NCBI GenBank assembly: GCA_029224185.1
Contig: CM055191.1
Location: 4,500,036-4,564,035 of the forward strand
Direction: 5' to 3'
Origin: Karalla daura
Lineage: Eukaryota; Chordata; Actinopteri; Chaetodontiformes; Leiognathidae
Length of the DNA stretch: 64,000 bases
The position numbers were made by a program, and so were the translations under genes. This document shows, in pieces, positions 51,701 through 63,475 of this stretch. The notes under the pieces are model-generated. The model worked only from the letters and a program-made list of their open reading frames with translations, made no database searches and had not been told where the DNA came from. Within the stretch, counting starts at the first letter, position 1. The number at the start of each line of letters is the position of its first letter.

Positions 51701-54454
51701 TCTATATGTGTTATCTAATGGCCAGCGTGGATATAACGGGCTGAGGCCAGTGACGCAGCATTAAGTCATCACTGGGAAACAAAGGGATCATCACCACTAC
51801 CAAATATTGACGCCCTGGCTGCCTTGTATCGTTTTTGTTCTTTTGTTTTTTTTGCCTGAGTGAGGTCCAGGCGCTGAAATGTAAATAAATCTATCAGAGC
51901 AAGGAGCGCGGGGCTCCGGTTACCACTCCGAACAATCAAGAGGCTTTTCATGCTGCCCTGGAGGGCCATTCCTGTAACACTGTAGCGCTGGAGAGAGCCG
52001 CAAATCATGGTCTCTGCCCCGCTCTCCCTCCCTCCTGGACCCTGCCTTCTCTCTCTCCCTTTCCTCCTCCCTCTCCTCCCCCTTTCTTGCCTATTTGCTT
52101 CTCACTCACTCAATCACACAAACCACTGTCCTCCATTCCGCTCTTCCCCTCGTCACACACTGCTCTTTTTCTAGCGCCTTCCTTTTTCATTCCTTACGCT
52201 CTTCATCACAATCCCCCCGTGCTGTCGGCGCTCCCACAGCTCTGTCTTTACACTCCTTTATACTCCTCCAATCGCTCCTGCTCTCGGAGCTTCACAGCTC
52301 CCCGACGCTCTCTGCTGAGGCTCAGACCGCAGCAGGGCCAGAGCGACACGGACGAGACTGGCCGGCACATTTACCAACATCTTAAGGGTGTTTACTGGGC
52401 GTCATCATCATTCACAACTTCATCGACAACTTCAATAATAGTATCATGACTGTGTGATACAGTGGCAGACAACAACAAAATACTGTAAGTACAGAAATGC
52501 AAAACCAAAGACATGCAGACAACAAAAAACCCCAAAACAAATGCGAGAGGAACATTACATTATACAGTACATTATAAACTCATAATTGTGATCCTCAGGA
52601 GAATGTTTGGCTTACTTTTGGAGCATCACACCATTTTTCATTCTTTTCAGTTTTTACAGAAAATGGATTCAGGTGATTCAGGCAGGAGGAAGGATTGAAT
52701 TTCGTTAGAAAGTTCCCAGTCTTCAGAGCAGTCTGAGCAATTATTTTATTACCAGATCATCAAAATAGTGACCAAGGTGGGGAAATTCAACCACATTTAA
52801 GCATCCGGCTCTCGCCAAAAACCTCTCCATGTATTGCATTTGTTACTAATTATGTCTCGTTGTTGTGTCTCGGGCTGATTTCTGAGACACAATAAGTCTG
52901 AGACATTAGATACACACACACACACTATGACAGATGATGGCTAAATCCTTCTGTACTTTGTACTGTATATAGCCCAGCCCTTAACCTTTGTCCACTTTGC
53001 TGCTTGTTGAGTTCCTCTTGATACTTCTTACTACATCTTGAAACATAAAGTACATATATTAGATTATTATATATTATAGAACAACTGCAGTTTTAAATAT
53101 GCTGCATGCATTTCTCTCTTGTTTTGTTTTGGGGTTTTTTTGAGGGGGGGGGGCTGTTTGTTTTCATTTTTTGCAGTATTTTTGGTATTTATCTTCCACA
53201 TTTATGTGTTTTTGGTTTCACACCATTTCTGTACTTGCAGCATTTGGCCCTTGTCACCCACCGTACTGTGAGGCGTCTAAGAACTGCAAAAATAAATGTG
53301 TTTTCTGATCCCACTGAGGTTTGGCAAGAGGACAAGAAGGTCATTTAATTTGGGTTGAACTCATAAAAAGCTTCAGGAATCATCTCTCACACTACATGAC
53401 ATGTCCGTGCTGTCTACCTGCGTCATTATCATGATGTCCTGTAAGCAAAAAAGAACGATCAGATTAAATCTGAAAACACTGAAACATCATCATAAGATAC
53501 AAAACATAACCGATGAAGACACTCTCTTTCTGTTTCTGTACATATTTTACTGTAATGTCCTGTTTAATGTTCTGTCCTCCTCACAGTGAGGATGCGATGG
53601 TCATGTTTTTCTTTTTTTCTTTTAAATGAGGGAGAGAAACTAAGAATTCAACATTTTCGGTGGAGGACCTTTTTAACGTCCTGTCGATGTTATTTGTACA
53701 GCCCGGCGTCGCAAATAAAAAAAAGAACAAAATTGCCTCGAGGTCAAAGAAAACCTCCCAAAATGAAGCCTCTAATGGGTGGAAATGTGGTTGAGTCCTC
53801 AGCAGGAGCAACAGAGGAAAGATCCCTCCTCCAGCACCCAAAAATAGGAGATTTCACGGTAGCAAAAACCAAACCGCGGATAAACAGAAGGCGAAGAAGC
53901 ATCCAGCCTCCGAGTCTGCAAGAAAAAACAAACTCCACAGAAGGAGTCAGATCAGCTCAGAATCAGCTCCACGATCACGGCCAAGTGTGTGAACACGCTG
54001 ATTCTCAGCGTTCACAGACGTACCTGCAGAGAAACTCGCCTATATGTGCAATGTGTCCGTCTGTCATCTGAACCGAACCCTGGAAAAAGCTCTTAAAATA
54101 AACTGCATCATTTGTACTATTGATATTCATATTACTGCAAAGCAGTAAAAAGAAAGCTGTAAGGACACGTGCATTTAATGTGTGCTCGGGCACAATGTGC
54201 CGCAAACACATGTTTAGATTCAGATTGGTGGTCCATCAGCTCAGCCCCTCGCACCATCAGATTTCAGTGTCAGCTGTTTGCGCGGGGCTGTTTGCTCCAC
54301 ACTCGGCTTTTGTGGCGCAGAAATGGATTTGCTCTGAAAGGCACCGATGCTCTTTTGAGAAAGATTCAGGCGACTGGGCTGAAATAGTACCTGTCGGTGA
54401 GGGTGAGGAGGTTTTGTTCAGAGGAAAAAAAAAAAAAGAAAAGAAAAAAAAAGG

Positions 54455-54800
54455 AGGTTTTTCGCAGCCACTGACTCACTGGTATTGATCGACAGCCTTA
54501 CAAATCCCCCTTCACGCGTCTTGTCATCAATTAGGGCATTGAAAGTTCTTATTTTTGCACATTTGAGCGCACAACACATAAGTGTTGGAGGGGGATTGCC
54601 GTCTTGTTTCCAGCCTGCCCACACACACACACACACACACACACATCACCGTCTCTATCTGTGGCTGCTGATGCGATCTCCTTTCCCTTGATCAATGACG
54701 GCCTGAGCCCGGCATTGATCCGTCTGGCTGAGGCGGTGGGACCGCTCAGTTCTGACCCGGCAGGCCGGGTCGCATGGGTCACGGCCACAGTTTGGACTGA
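54455..54800. other. Candidate conserved non-coding block split by (CA)n
   Basis: Two complex halves flank a (CA)n at 54619-54645. The first contains CATCAATTAGGGCATTGAAA; the second has CCCTTGATCAATGACGGC and GGCATTGATCCGTCTGG, repeated TGATC/TGATCAA-like sites. Confidence 0.3.
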
Positions 54801-54967
54801 CACCGTCAGAGGTTAATACGCACCACGCAAACACGAGAACCTGACACCGCTCAGGACCAGATGAACTGCCGGAGGGATGGAGAGGAGGCGGCCAGTGTGG
54901 GAGGCTTCTCTTAGAACCAGACCTGGGAATATCGGCAAATATCTGCAGATTTCGAGAGGATGTCAAA

Positions 54968-55335
54968 GGATAATTTCAATGTCTTTTAAGGCCTCTTCAT
55001 GCCATTTCAAGCTGTATTCATGAACACCTCTTTAAGTCACTAAACAGCCGTAGTTTGTAGGTGAATTGACAGAGCACAACTGTACAACAGACCTCAGATC
55101 AGCTGGGAAGGAGCACAGCTCATAAGAAATACATTAAAGCAAAGGAAAAATGCATTAAAATATACCCTTGGTCACTCTCAAATATTCACCATACACATCA
55201 GACTTTTTGCAGTTTTGCATTTAGAAAGTTCTAATACCTCATAAAATTGCAGTTAAGAGCTCCTAATACTTTATAAAGGCCTTCATTTTCCCAACATTTA
55301 TTTATGAGCTTTTAAGAGTCTGCAGACATCCAGGG
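54968..55335 (+). repeat. Dispersed repeat family R, copy 3
   Basis: CAGAGCACAACTGTACAACA then GACCTCAGATCAGCTGGGAA matches copy 2 at 18057-18381 almost base for base. Ends AAGAGTCTGCAGACATCCAG. Confidence 0.65.
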
Positions 55336-56939
55336 ATCACAGAATTACTTTTTTTTTTCTTTTTTCTTATTTTATTCTTCAAGTTGCATTTTAACAAATT
55401 CAAGGGGACCTATAGTGGTTGAATTTTCTTTTCTCTCGTGTTGTCTTGATATAGAATCTATGGGACAATGGTTTCATCATGTCAAATATTTGAGCCAAAA
55501 TCTGAGGAGCAATGATAGACTGAGGAAGAACCAGGATTACGGAACAATGACATCTCACTAGAAACTTCACCAAACAAGCTGCAAACCCACAGTCTTGTAC
55601 CTTTATTTACCTCAGGTTCACCACACTTTTCTAGAGGTGGGGGGTGGTATGGTTTGTGTCTCTTCAGATTCACACCATCTGAAATTTACACATGAATGAG
55701 GCCGCAATGATGGTTTTGGACCAGGCAAACATCGTTGCCCTGGAACAGACCAGGTTAATGTGCTTCCAGCTTCTACCCAACACCTCCTGTTGTCTATAGG
55801 CACGGATGCTTTTTCTTTTTTTTGTCATTTTAACACATATTTTCTTATATCTCTACATTTTAACAAACCTGTTTGTATCCAGAGCTTATATCTGAACCTC
55901 GGAACACTCCGGTACAACATTTTCCATCGGGATAAATAAAGTTCTTCCAATTTCTTCAAATGTCACCATTTTATGTACTTGATCAATAAGGTGTGGGATT
56001 TTCACCGAGTGAACAAGCAGCAAAATGCTTCGCGTCCAGCATATGAACACCCATTAAACCGTGTCAGTCAAAGCCCATGCGTCATTTTCATAAGTAACTT
56101 TAAACTGCTGTGAAAATGTCGGTCTGCTTTTTGAGGCCACTGATTACAGTCATTGAAGCTTCAAGGCAGGGTGAAAAAAAAAATCCAGCCTGTAAGAGAA
56201 CAGGAAACCCTCGTTCCTACATCCATCCATTGTTAGATATATAAATGCATAAATATGTGCATACATATATATGAGTGTGAGGCTCATTTAATTAATTCCA
56301 GCTATGTTACATGTTACAGTGTCTCACAAATTTTGAAAGTATTTTATCTTTTCAGAGCTGTGTTGATTTATTACTACCTTAAGTTATTTTAATGCTTCAT
56401 TTCAATAGAGTGAAAAGATGCAGTATTACCAGAAATACTGAAATATTTCCAGAAATGTGAGGGCTATATTCACTGTGAGGTACTGTATATATGGAGAGCA
56501 CCCTGGGGTGGGACAATCGTCCCTGTTTCATAATAGATTGCAAGTAACAAAAAAATGTCTGTAATCTATATCAGATGAGGGTTTAAATGCTTTTCCAATT
56601 TACACATCTATGTAAATTCCATATTTTCCCCCCAAGTGGGTGTTCCCTGCATTATTCCTGGGAACACCCACTAATTAAGAGAACTAATTGGAGCCTTGAC
56701 TTGAGCTGCAGGAGTCATGACAGAAAACCATAATAGAAACTAAACCGTGTGAACATGGTGTTGGAAACACTATCCATGATGTTTGAAGTACATTTACTAC
56801 AAAAGAGGGGCGACATTAAATCTGTAAAAACAAGCAAAATGTTTTGTCTTGGAAGCAAGATAATTTCACTCGATAAGACTTAAAAAAAGATTGTTTAATC
56901 TAGAAATGAGATTATAGTGTAAAGCCAGACACTTTGAAG

Positions 56940-57320
56940 AGAAACCTAAAACTCGAACTCCCATGATGCCATTCTGTGTGCCTCGCCTCTCCACCGTCGC
57001 CCCTGTGGTCGTACGCCCTCACACGCCCTCTGCGTCTGACTCCCTGATCCCTGGGCCCGTGCACAACCTTGACACAGAAACCATTCCCCACCAATTTGGA
57101 GTAATTACTGGGAGGCCTCTGGTGGGCCACCTCTCCCAGTCTGCACCCGCAGCCCCATCCATCCTGCCCAAATGGCAGCTTTATAGCTTTATAGCCTCCA
57201 CCCTGCACCGCCGAGATGGACGGAGTACAAAGACATACATCTGGTTGATAAATGAAGACGTTGCCCAAGGGTTGCTGGTTGTTTTCTTGCTGCGTGCAGC
57301 GGCTAATTAAATCATTATCC
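56940..57320. other. Candidate conserved non-coding block
   Basis: Complex sequence including CCACCAATTTGGAGTAATTA, CAAATGGCAGCTTTATAGCT and GGCTAATTAAATCATTATCC. A 200-codon minus-strand frame crosses it, without recognisable domains. Texture suggests regulatory DNA. Confidence 0.3.
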
Positions 57321-57764
57321 AGCAGTGAGACGCGCCGCTCGGGCTCTGTCCCACCGCTCCTCACCGTAGTCAGGAAGCTGCTGATGAACGTGCCGGTAAG
57401 GACGCTTTCAGAGCTCTTTCTGTAAATGTCAAAGTAGATTTCCTCACTGTGAAAAACTCTCCCACGGCGAACCGCAACATTTCGCCGTTTTCCCGGTTTC
57501 CAGTCTGCCGTCATCTGCAGCCGTTTGGCTCAGGCAGAGACACCTCGTCAGCCAGGGGAAGTGTTGTCACACCATGCCGTCTCCATCCCCGGAGGATAGA
57601 TCCCCATGGAGCTGACCATGAACTTAATAACAATAGAAATATTAGAGAATCGATGCATCACTTTTTTGTTACAGTATACAAAGAAAAATAAATACAAAGG
57701 AGAGGACCATAAGGAAAAAAAAGGCCCAGATGAAAGGGAGAAAATTGATGGAGGAGGGTGGGGA

Positions 57765-57780
57765 GGGGGGGGGGGGGGGG
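57765..57780. repeat. Homopolymer G16 run
   Basis: Sixteen G following GGAGGGTGGGGA, a potential quadruplex-forming purine stretch. Confidence 0.9.
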
Positions 57781-59512
57781 TTACATGAGTCACAACCATA
57801 GCATTTGTACAGTTTAAGAGGTAGAGCCAGATCCAGGACTTAACAATAGATGAGTCCTTGTTGCTCTCCTTGTCCATGTTCTTTTTTCCACATCTAAACG
57901 GCAAAAAAATCTTCTTCTACAGCACTTACAAAAGTATATACTAAACGAGTTTCTTTCTTTTCCTACCCACAGCGAGGTGGGTGGACAAGGAAGACAGCGA
58001 TGGACGAGAGGGACGAGACGGCGAAGATAAAATTTAGGAGAATATTGATCAAAGTGCACAGGTTCATACATATTTAGAACCGAAATTTTCATTTTACACA
58101 ATTTTGATACTGTTTTTTTGTTTTTTTTTTGTATTTTCAATCTATTGAAATGTAAATCTGGATGAAATGATTTCACTTTATCAACGTGTCAGTGTCTTTT
58201 GAGCATTTTGGACACATCTGAACCACGCAGTGATACACCTGTGAGATGATTCTTATATCGTTCCATGCCCGGCTCCGGCAGCACTGCTCCTCCTCCACCT
58301 GCAACCCGAGCAGCCTTTTTCCAGGCAGAGGAAATCCACCCTGCCTGCTGCGCCTTCTTTTTTCTTCTCTGGGTCCTGAAATTAGCAGCGTTTTTCCGTC
58401 CAGGCTGTTAGCTTCCCAGCCGAGCTGTGGAGTACGAGATCACTTCTAATGACTGGAGAGGAACGACGTCTTCCACCCACACGGCAAATGTTGTGATGCT
58501 GCTGTGATTGCGGCCACTGCCTGGGTGAAGCAGACCTCTGGTCTTGTTGTGCTCAGACGATGTCGGACCGTGTCAGACGATGCAGTGAGCTCCCTCTCTC
58601 CCACAACCCTTTCACACCGGGAAAAAAAAGAAAAGCAACATGTGGAAAAAAAAAATTGTGCTGCTGGCCTGCACATGTTAATGCCACACTTTCTCTGCAA
58701 AGGCCACAATAATTGACATAAATTACAGGTGAAATTTTTAATTCTCTGGATAAAATGCAGCTGTCACACTAAGTGCTTCATGTGCTCACATACACATTCT
58801 CCTTTCTACACATCCTCCTCTCCACACACACACACACGCACACACAAGCTGGTTACACACTTAAAAGGGCACACACATACACACTGATACACACTTCCTG
58901 GCACTCTGCTCTGCAGGGATCTGCTCGACTTGGAAAGAGCCAGAAGCAACAGCTGATGCGACAATTTTTATTTATTTTTTTATTTTATCAATGAATTTGC
59001 AGCATTTTTTTTTCACTGAACGTGTAAATGAAGTTTTCCTCTGGGAAGCAATAAAATGACTAACTCGTATTCTGATCACAGGTGGAGCTCCTCCAGCAAG
59101 TGTCAGAGAAAACAGAGAGGAAACGGGGGGGAGCCCCAACCCTTTCACTGCAGCACAGATGAACTAATTCTGAATGATTATTTGCATGAAAACAAACCCA
59201 AATATTTCACATCGTTCTGCTGCGATCCTGTCAAGTTTCCCTCTTTCTGAGAGTGTTGCTCACCCCGATGTGTCTCCTTCTGTCACTCATGCAGTAAGCA
59301 GTGCTCCCCGCTCCAGGTTGTCTTGTTGAATAGTTCTGAGTGTTTCTGGTTTTCTCGTTTTCTGAGCTATGCCTGCGACATTTCCGTTCCTTCGCCTCAG
59401 AGTTGATTCCCTGCTTTAATGACCACCAGTCCTGCCTGACTCCTCTGTTTGTGTCCACCTGGTCCGTACCCAATACTGACTAGCTAGTGTTTGAACTTCA
59501 GTCTGCCTCCTC

Positions 59513-59587
59513 TACTCTCCTCTCCTGCTCTCCTCTGCTCTCCTCTCCTCTGCTCTCCTCTCCTGCTCTCCTCTCCTCTCCTCTCCC
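59513..59587. repeat. CTCTCCTCTGCTC pyrimidine repeat
   Basis: Degenerate tandem repeat of TCTCCTCTGCTCTCC-like units, resembling the tract at 28156-28260. Confidence 0.85.
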
Positions 59588-60212
59588 CGCCGTTGCCTTT
59601 GCATGTTCACACCAGTGTGAACAGCTTTACTCTAAACAGACTTTCCCACTCTGCCACTGCGAGACACACATTTGCCCAGTAAAAGAAAGCTGAGAGTTTC
59701 CACCTCCATGAACAAACAGGATGTAACACTTCTTTCAAAAGTTCTAGGAAAAAGGTGTTGAAAGTGGCTAATTACTGACCAATTACAGAAACTGAAGGGA
59801 AAATGTTCCTTCGAGCGGTGGAGAGCTGCTGCCGCCTCACATCACTGTTGGCTCTGAACACCGTGCCGCTGAGATTCACACGCTCTCGGGGAAATTTCTG
59901 ATAATGGCATGCATTTTCGCACTTTCTCTGCAAAAAGGAAAGCAACTTTTGTTGCAGTGACCTCGGTCAAGACTGGGATCAACTGATGGTTTCTACAAAA
60001 TAGCTGCACATGCTGTTTGCCGGCTCTGAAAAGGGCCGTTGAGAGGCCAGCCCGGCAGTAGCAGCTCCTCAACATCACATGCTCACAGACCTGCATCCGA
60101 GACAGATGCTGACTTCTCCTCTTAGAAAAACAAAGACAGACAAATACCATTGATTACTGAGGGTTTTTTTGTGTGTATGTGCATTATATTGCACCACCTG
60201 TATACATAATGT

Positions 60213-60935
60213 CAGACACTCCGGGATTTTACGATTTGCAACTTTAAAGCAAATTCAGCCAATCCCCGAGAATCCAGCGCAATGTTGCAATTTCAACCAA
60301 TCGCCAAGCTGAGGTCGACAAACTACCCTCCACCTTTCTGTTTTCAATACGAAGCAAGGTGTGCGCAGCCATGCCCGCTCTGTATGTTGATGAAAATGGC
60401 CGAAATCAACAGGAGGCCTTAACTGATGATGTCATCACTTTGTGCTGCCCGGCACATTACTGCCTGACACCTCAGATACTCGGCTGGCTTGTTTATCGTG
60501 GGGGAGCTCGTTTCTGCACTGCTCTCCCTCCCTCCATCCCTCTCTCTCTCGCTCTTTCTATGTGTCTCTCTCTCTCTGCGCTCCCATTCAAAGGCTGCGA
60601 CATTTTCAAGGACAGCTTTACCTGGGGACTGGGCGGACGGATCGGGGACTGCCCCCGGAAATCCAGGTCATCTGCTCAGCCTAGGATACCTGCACTTTTC
60701 CTTTAAGGACCGTATCACACTGACTTTGTATTAATTCTCCAATAATAACTGAATATTTAAAATATTACTCGATTTTGATTGCAAAAAGGAAAAATCTCAA
60801 CTATTTAACTTTCACTTTCTCCCGCAATGTAATCATAACAGAAACCTAAAAAGCACCGCAACTTTTTTAGAGAAGCTCATGCAACATCAGACATTTTAGG
60901 CCTCAAAAAAGGCCCGTGAAATCCTGGAGGGACTG
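60213..60935. mobile_element. hAT-like DNA transposon remnant, 723 bp
   Basis: Left end CAGACACTCCGGGATTTTAC and right end (reverse complement) CAGTCCCTCCAGGATTTCAC form imperfect terminal inverted repeats beginning CAG. The element is flanked by identical 7-bp copies ATAATGT (60206-60212 and 60936-60942). The interior has two CCAAT boxes (60255 and 60295) before a frame starting MPALYVDENGRNQQEA at 60371, running into a pyrimidine-rich stretch. CAG ends point to the hAT superfamily, which normally makes 8-bp duplications. Too short to encode a full transposase. Confidence 0.65.
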
Positions 60936-61074
60936 ATAATGTGGATGCTTCAAGAAAGCGCTGTGCATCACCTCAGAGAGCTGTGTGCTTTTCCTCCCTC
61001 TCTGTGATATGATGTGGCGCTATCTTTGTCTCTATGTTTTCCACTAATAACTCTTAGCACTGCAGAATGATTAT

Positions 61075-61620
61075 AACATTCCCGCTGTGTGTTCCACCAG
61101 GATTATTGACTTTCCCGGAGCCGTGTGGAGGGAATGTTTTTCCATGAACGTCTTCATCATGAGTGGATCATGGGGTCGAGCTGCTCCGGGTGCAGCGTGA
61201 CTGACCGCTTCCAATGTTAAAAGCACAAACATCTCCCTGGCTCCTCTGGGAGCTATGCCAGTGAGTGAGTGTGTGTGTGTGAGGAGAAGGAAGTCGTAAA
61301 AACGACAATATTTATAGCCATGCATGTAGCGATATGTCTTTTTGCAATCATGTTTGTTTGTGTGGTCTACGTTCTCATCTCTTCGCTGAACCGTTGTCTT
61401 TGGCCCGTTGGGGTGAGCTGCACCGCTCGCGATGAATAGAGGGGTTACGGCCATGCGTTGTGGATAAAGTAGCACTTCACTCTAATTTTCCAATTAGGGT
61501 AATGGAGAGCAGCTCTGTATAAACATGGATATGAGCTGGAGATGTGGCTGAGCAGGGAAGCAACAGGCAAATTCATGATTTGTTTCATGCAAGGTGTGCG
61601 TACAATGGCAGGTTTGCTCA
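61075..61620. other. Candidate conserved non-coding blocks
   Basis: Two complex stretches around a short GTGAGTGAGTGTGTGTG tract. The second holds CTCTAATTTTCCAATTAGGG followed by TAATGG, a cluster of homeodomain core sites. Confidence 0.3.
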
Positions 61621-62092
61621 GTAAAGGTAAATTGGAGCAATTCAGTGGAGCTACATGTAGAACACTTGCTATCCAGCATAGCTTGTTCTCATTCACTGAG
61701 GAAGCATGAGGAGAGGACAATATTGTATTTCACCAAACCGCTGCAGACTCACAGTCGTCCTCATTCATTTACTCACATACACTGAGTTGGGCCATTACAC
61801 TCTCACACTCTCAATGTGTCTATTCACATTTAATTGTCTGTTCAAAGCCTACGTGTGAATGAGGAAGTGATGGTGTTGAGCCACTTGGCCTCCACCTTTG
61901 GTCAGGAGTAGACTGCTGCGTCTCGACAAAGCCAAGGTAAAAATGTTGTCTCACATCTCTTTTAAATCATAAAAAAAATATGAAAGTTGCTGGATTTAAC
62001 ATCCAGATAAAGTGGCCAATTCATTCACTCTTTATTTACCGAAGAGAAAGCCTGACACTAATTTCAGTTTTCTCTTTCTTGCTAAAAGCTTT

Positions 62093-63255
62093 TCAGTGGT
62101 TGTCAAGAACATCCTGCCGTGGAAACGTCACGTCTGAAAGCTCGGGAAGCACAAACTGCACCTCCGCTCCCATCATCTTCATCAAGATGTTGAAACTTTC
62201 CTGCTCATGACCTGTTACACAGACTGTTTCTGACGCTCTGATCTGAAGGACTAAATGACAGTGAACCAAACTGTATCTGCAGAAGAGGAACATTCGATGT
62301 AAGGTGAGTAGGTGTAGATCTCTCCTTTCCGCCTTTCGCCTTTCCGTGTTTTTTTTCTGCTCTTTTATGGAAGGCAGGCTGCGCCCTCTGAGCTGCTGTC
62401 AGTCAGCTATACGCCGCACGCCGAGCCCTAAAGGATGGAGGACAAAGGCGGGCTGACGTGAAAAGAGCGGCGCTACATCTGAGGCGAGCTTTTCAACCAG
62501 TGTGCCCCGTGAAACAACAAAACGCGTTATTGCTCTGATCTGACACCTCAGTCAGCAGGACCACCTCATTTAGCAAGGAAACAAAAGTTAAAGGAATGTT
62601 GAGTAACGGAGGACAAACACTTGTGGACGTCACTTGATGCATTTGTTAGCATGAAAAACAGTCTTCACAGACTTCCACTAACCGCTGTCAGAAAACTGGG
62701 ATGTTTGTCAACTTCAAGTGAATCTTCTGGTGTTCCTCGTTCATGTTTCACTTCAGAGGTGATTCATGACAAATTAGCGAGATTAAGCTCCAACTACATT
62801 ATTAGAACATTCGTTTTATTTTAATTGTTTTGTATCTGATACGATTGTTTGGTTTCCACTCAAAATGCTACCAAAAAAAAAACAAAAACCTGAATCTGGA
62901 TCAGTGCTCTGTCAGCAGGTGGGGGCGAGGTGTTGTGATGGGGCAACTTGTTTGTTTGGAGTCGTTTTTGAAGAGAAGGACCAGAACGTTCTGAGATCTC
63001 CAGACAAAGAGACGAAACAGAGATGGCACGAGGACAGAGAGGAGGGGGGTGCACTGTTGTCGCTCATTAGCCCCATAGCTCCTCACTGAATCACTCACAC
63101 ACACACATGCACACGCACACACACACACACACACACACAGACTTACACGCTACCGACTCGCCTCCTCAGGTTTCGACTCATCTGCATGAGCCTCTCACAG
63201 GCCTCTGGTGTCCACAGCCCGACTACAAATGAGGGGCTGAGACGGGCTGATCTGG

Positions 63256-63335
<80 letters not shown>

Positions 63336-63436
63336 ACTCAGAGACACGCACTCCTACTCCAGCCCATTGATTGTGGGTTCACCCCTATGATCTACACACA
63401 CACTCACATGCATATTTATGGTAAAAGTACAGATTG

Positions 63437-63475
<39 letters not shown>

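Noticed and set aside
57967..58036. Possible plus-strand terminal exon (RWVDKEDSDGREGRDGEDKI then stop)
   Set aside because: It follows a good acceptor, TTCCTACCCACAG, but only 21 codons with no upstream exon in phase. Too short to support.
60371..60706. 115-codon frame beginning MCAAMPALYVDENG as a host gene
   Set aside because: It lies wholly inside the inverted-repeat-bounded element at 60213-60935 and runs through a pyrimidine-rich tract; better seen as a transposon remnant.
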